From contig JASBRM010000359.1 in assembly GCA_030149405.1 (NCBI GenBank), positions 1 to 7,374 of the forward strand: a stretch of DNA of 7,374 bases, written 5' to 3'. The notes under the pieces are model-generated. The model saw only the letters and a list, made by a program, of their open reading frames with translations, did no database searches and had not been told where the DNA came from. The position numbers were made by a program, and so were the translations under genes. Below are positions 6,721 through 7,374 of the stretch, in pieces (position 1 is the stretch's first letter; each line of letters starts with the position of its first letter). This stretch comes from Neptuniibacter sp. GTDB taxonomy: Bacteria > Pseudomonadota > Gammaproteobacteria > Pseudomonadales > Balneatricaceae.

Positions 6721-6762
6721 TCCTCCGATTAGCTTTAGAGGGTTTACGGTTTAGCTGGAGGA
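6721..6762 (-). promoter_or_regulatory. Possible ribosome-site-masking hairpin before the DUF6482-like gene
   Basis: In the minus-strand transcript TCCTCC-AGCT (6762-6753) can pair with AGCT (6734-6731) and GGAGGA (6726-6721), leaving a 4-nt AATC bulge and an 18-nt loop. The 3' arm is the Shine-Dalgarno of the gene starting at 6712. Closing the 10-bp stem would hide that site. The complementarity is visible; regulation by it is inference. Confidence 0.35.
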
Positions 6763-6794
6763 ATGGTTCATAGAAGATAGAAAAGTGCTTTAAC

Positions 6795-6821
6795 GACACT
6801 AATGAATTCATCATTAGTGTC
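6795..6821. repeat. 11-bp perfect inverted repeat between two minus-strand genes
   Basis: GACACTAATGA and TCATTAGTGTC flank a 5-base loop (ATTCA on the plus strand). It lies 20 bases after the stop of the exported-protein gene and about 80 bases before the DUF6482-like gene. In minus-strand RNA it forms a stable 11-bp hairpin followed by GTTAAAGC, not a U-run, so it does not look like a standard intrinsic terminator. It could protect or process the mRNA end, weaken readthrough, or be an operator for the downstream trio. Confidence 0.55.
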
Positions 6822-6841
6822 TATTAGGAATGACATCCTGA

Positions 6842-7201
6842 TTAATCAAATACGTGCGGGCAACCACCAAAAGAATTTATAGAGTCATCCCAGCGGCGAA
6901 CATCATTTGCTCTGCGCCAGCGACTATGGAAGAACTCCATAAGGCAGGGCCCTTGTTTTAGCTCAACCATCAGCGTATCACCCTCTTTTACTTGGTCGTA
7001 ATCCGGGTATTCTGAAGTCCTGCCCCAGGTTAAACCGCCTTTAGATTCAGCATAACTAAGCCAGAAAGACTCAACATCAGAGCCTTGAGTCCAGGTAACA
7101 CTCTGTTGGGAAGTTTCTTGGGTATCGCTGTTATCTGGAGCAGCCAAAGCCGACAGAGAAAATACAACACCGAAAATCAATCCAAATAATTTGTGAGTCA
7201 T
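6842..7201 (-). CDS. Small exported protein of unknown function
   Basis: A 119-residue protein with a clear Sec signal peptide: a basic start (MTHK), a hydrophobic core from residue 5 to about 19, and a likely signal peptidase I cut after SALA (residue 20). No lipobox cysteine is present, so it should be free in the periplasm or secreted. The mature part of about 99 residues is rich in tryptophan and charged residues (WTQGSDVESFW, HSRWRRANDVRRWDD) and has just two cysteines, 86 and 114, which could form a disulfide. No known family is recognised. Upstream of ATG 7201 there is only a weak Shine-Dalgarno-like GGG. It shares strand with the trio downstream but is separated from it by 129 bases and two hairpins, so co-transcription is uncertain. 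Confidence 0.75.
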   Translation of the reverse strand: MTHKLFGLIFGVVFSLSALAAPDNSDTQETSQQSVTWTQGSDVESFWLSYAESKGGLTWGRTSEYPDYDQVKEGDTLMVELKQGPCLMEFFHSRWRRANDVRRWDDSINSFGGCPHVFD

Positions 7202-7374
7202 TTTGCGCCCAATCTATCCGTTAAAAACACAACATTGTTTGTATTCAGAACAGACAGAAAGGATTCACAAAAGTTTCACTGGGTAACCAATAAGAGCTCA
7301 AGCTCACTACAAAACAGAAGGCACCCTGGATTGAATAGAGCCAGGTAAAAGCCTGACTAGCTGCAAACGTGCTT
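7202..7374. other. Right-edge intergenic region, no confident feature
   Basis: No coding frame is supported in these 173 bases. It should hold the promoter of the exported-protein gene, but no convincing -35/-10 pair was found. A GAAACTT on the minus strand (7281-7275) followed 16 bases later by TCTG faintly recalls a sigma-E promoter; the match is too loose to call. Short complementary CCTGG/CCAGG segments (7325-7345) could form a weak hairpin from whatever lies to the right. Confidence 0.4.

Noticed and set aside
6713..6814. Upstream ATG at 6814 extending the DUF6482-like protein by 34 residues
   Set aside because: It has no good ribosome site and its first codons lie in the 11-bp hairpin, while ATG 6712 has GGAGG at good spacing.
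1..7374. CRISPR arrays, tRNA or rRNA genes, insertion sequences
   Set aside because: No regularly spaced repeats, cloverleaf-like segments, rRNA-like stretches, transposase reading frames or flanking terminal repeats were seen.

Overview
The window looks like chromosomal DNA of a moderate-GC gammaproteobacterium. The guess rests on three things: a group 1d membrane-bound uptake hydrogenase with HyaA/HoxK-like sequence, a perfect FNR/Anr box, and a gene set (renalase-like FAD protein, DCC protein, probable DUF6482) common in marine and pseudomonad-like Gammaproteobacteria. Genus cannot be assigned from sequence alone.

Layout. Positions 1-1777 (minus strand) hold the start of a [NiFe]-hydrogenase operon. 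The Tat-exported small subunit is complete; the large subunit starts one base inside the small-subunit stop and runs off the left edge. The 284-base gap upstream (1778-2061) is rich in regulatory signals. On the minus strand, in order, it has a candidate activator palindrome, an IHF-like site, a near-perfect sigma-54 -24/-12 promoter, and a roughly 130-nt leader that can fold into a three-way junction. Positions 2062-4374 (minus) encode HypF, the maturation enzyme that starts making the cyanide ligands of the NiFe site.

The 340-base divergent region 4375-4714 contains an exact TTGAT-N4-ATCAA FNR box centred 61-62 bases before the predicted start of a sigma-70 promoter. That promoter reads rightward into a 59-codon gene for a small four-cysteine, zinc-ribbon-like protein of unknown function (4715-4894).

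Positions 4951-7201 (minus) form a second, apparently unrelated cluster. In transcription order it encodes a small exported protein of unknown function, a probable DUF6482 protein, a renalase-like NAD(P)/FAD oxidoreductase and a DCC/DUF393 thiol-disulfide oxidoreductase. The last three are almost contiguous (gaps of 8 and 2 bases) and are probably one transcript. Two hairpins lie between the exported protein and the DUF6482 gene; one could mask its ribosome binding site.

How it fits together. HypF is needed to mature the hydrogenase encoded just downstream. The sigma-54 promoter with IHF and upstream sites matches the HoxA/NtrC-type control known for uptake hydrogenases, and the FNR box adds an oxygen-sensing input nearby. 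The six-cysteine proximal cluster predicts an enzyme that oxidises H2 in the presence of oxygen. The most novel-looking items are the structured hydrogenase leader RNA and the FNR-controlled mini-protein.
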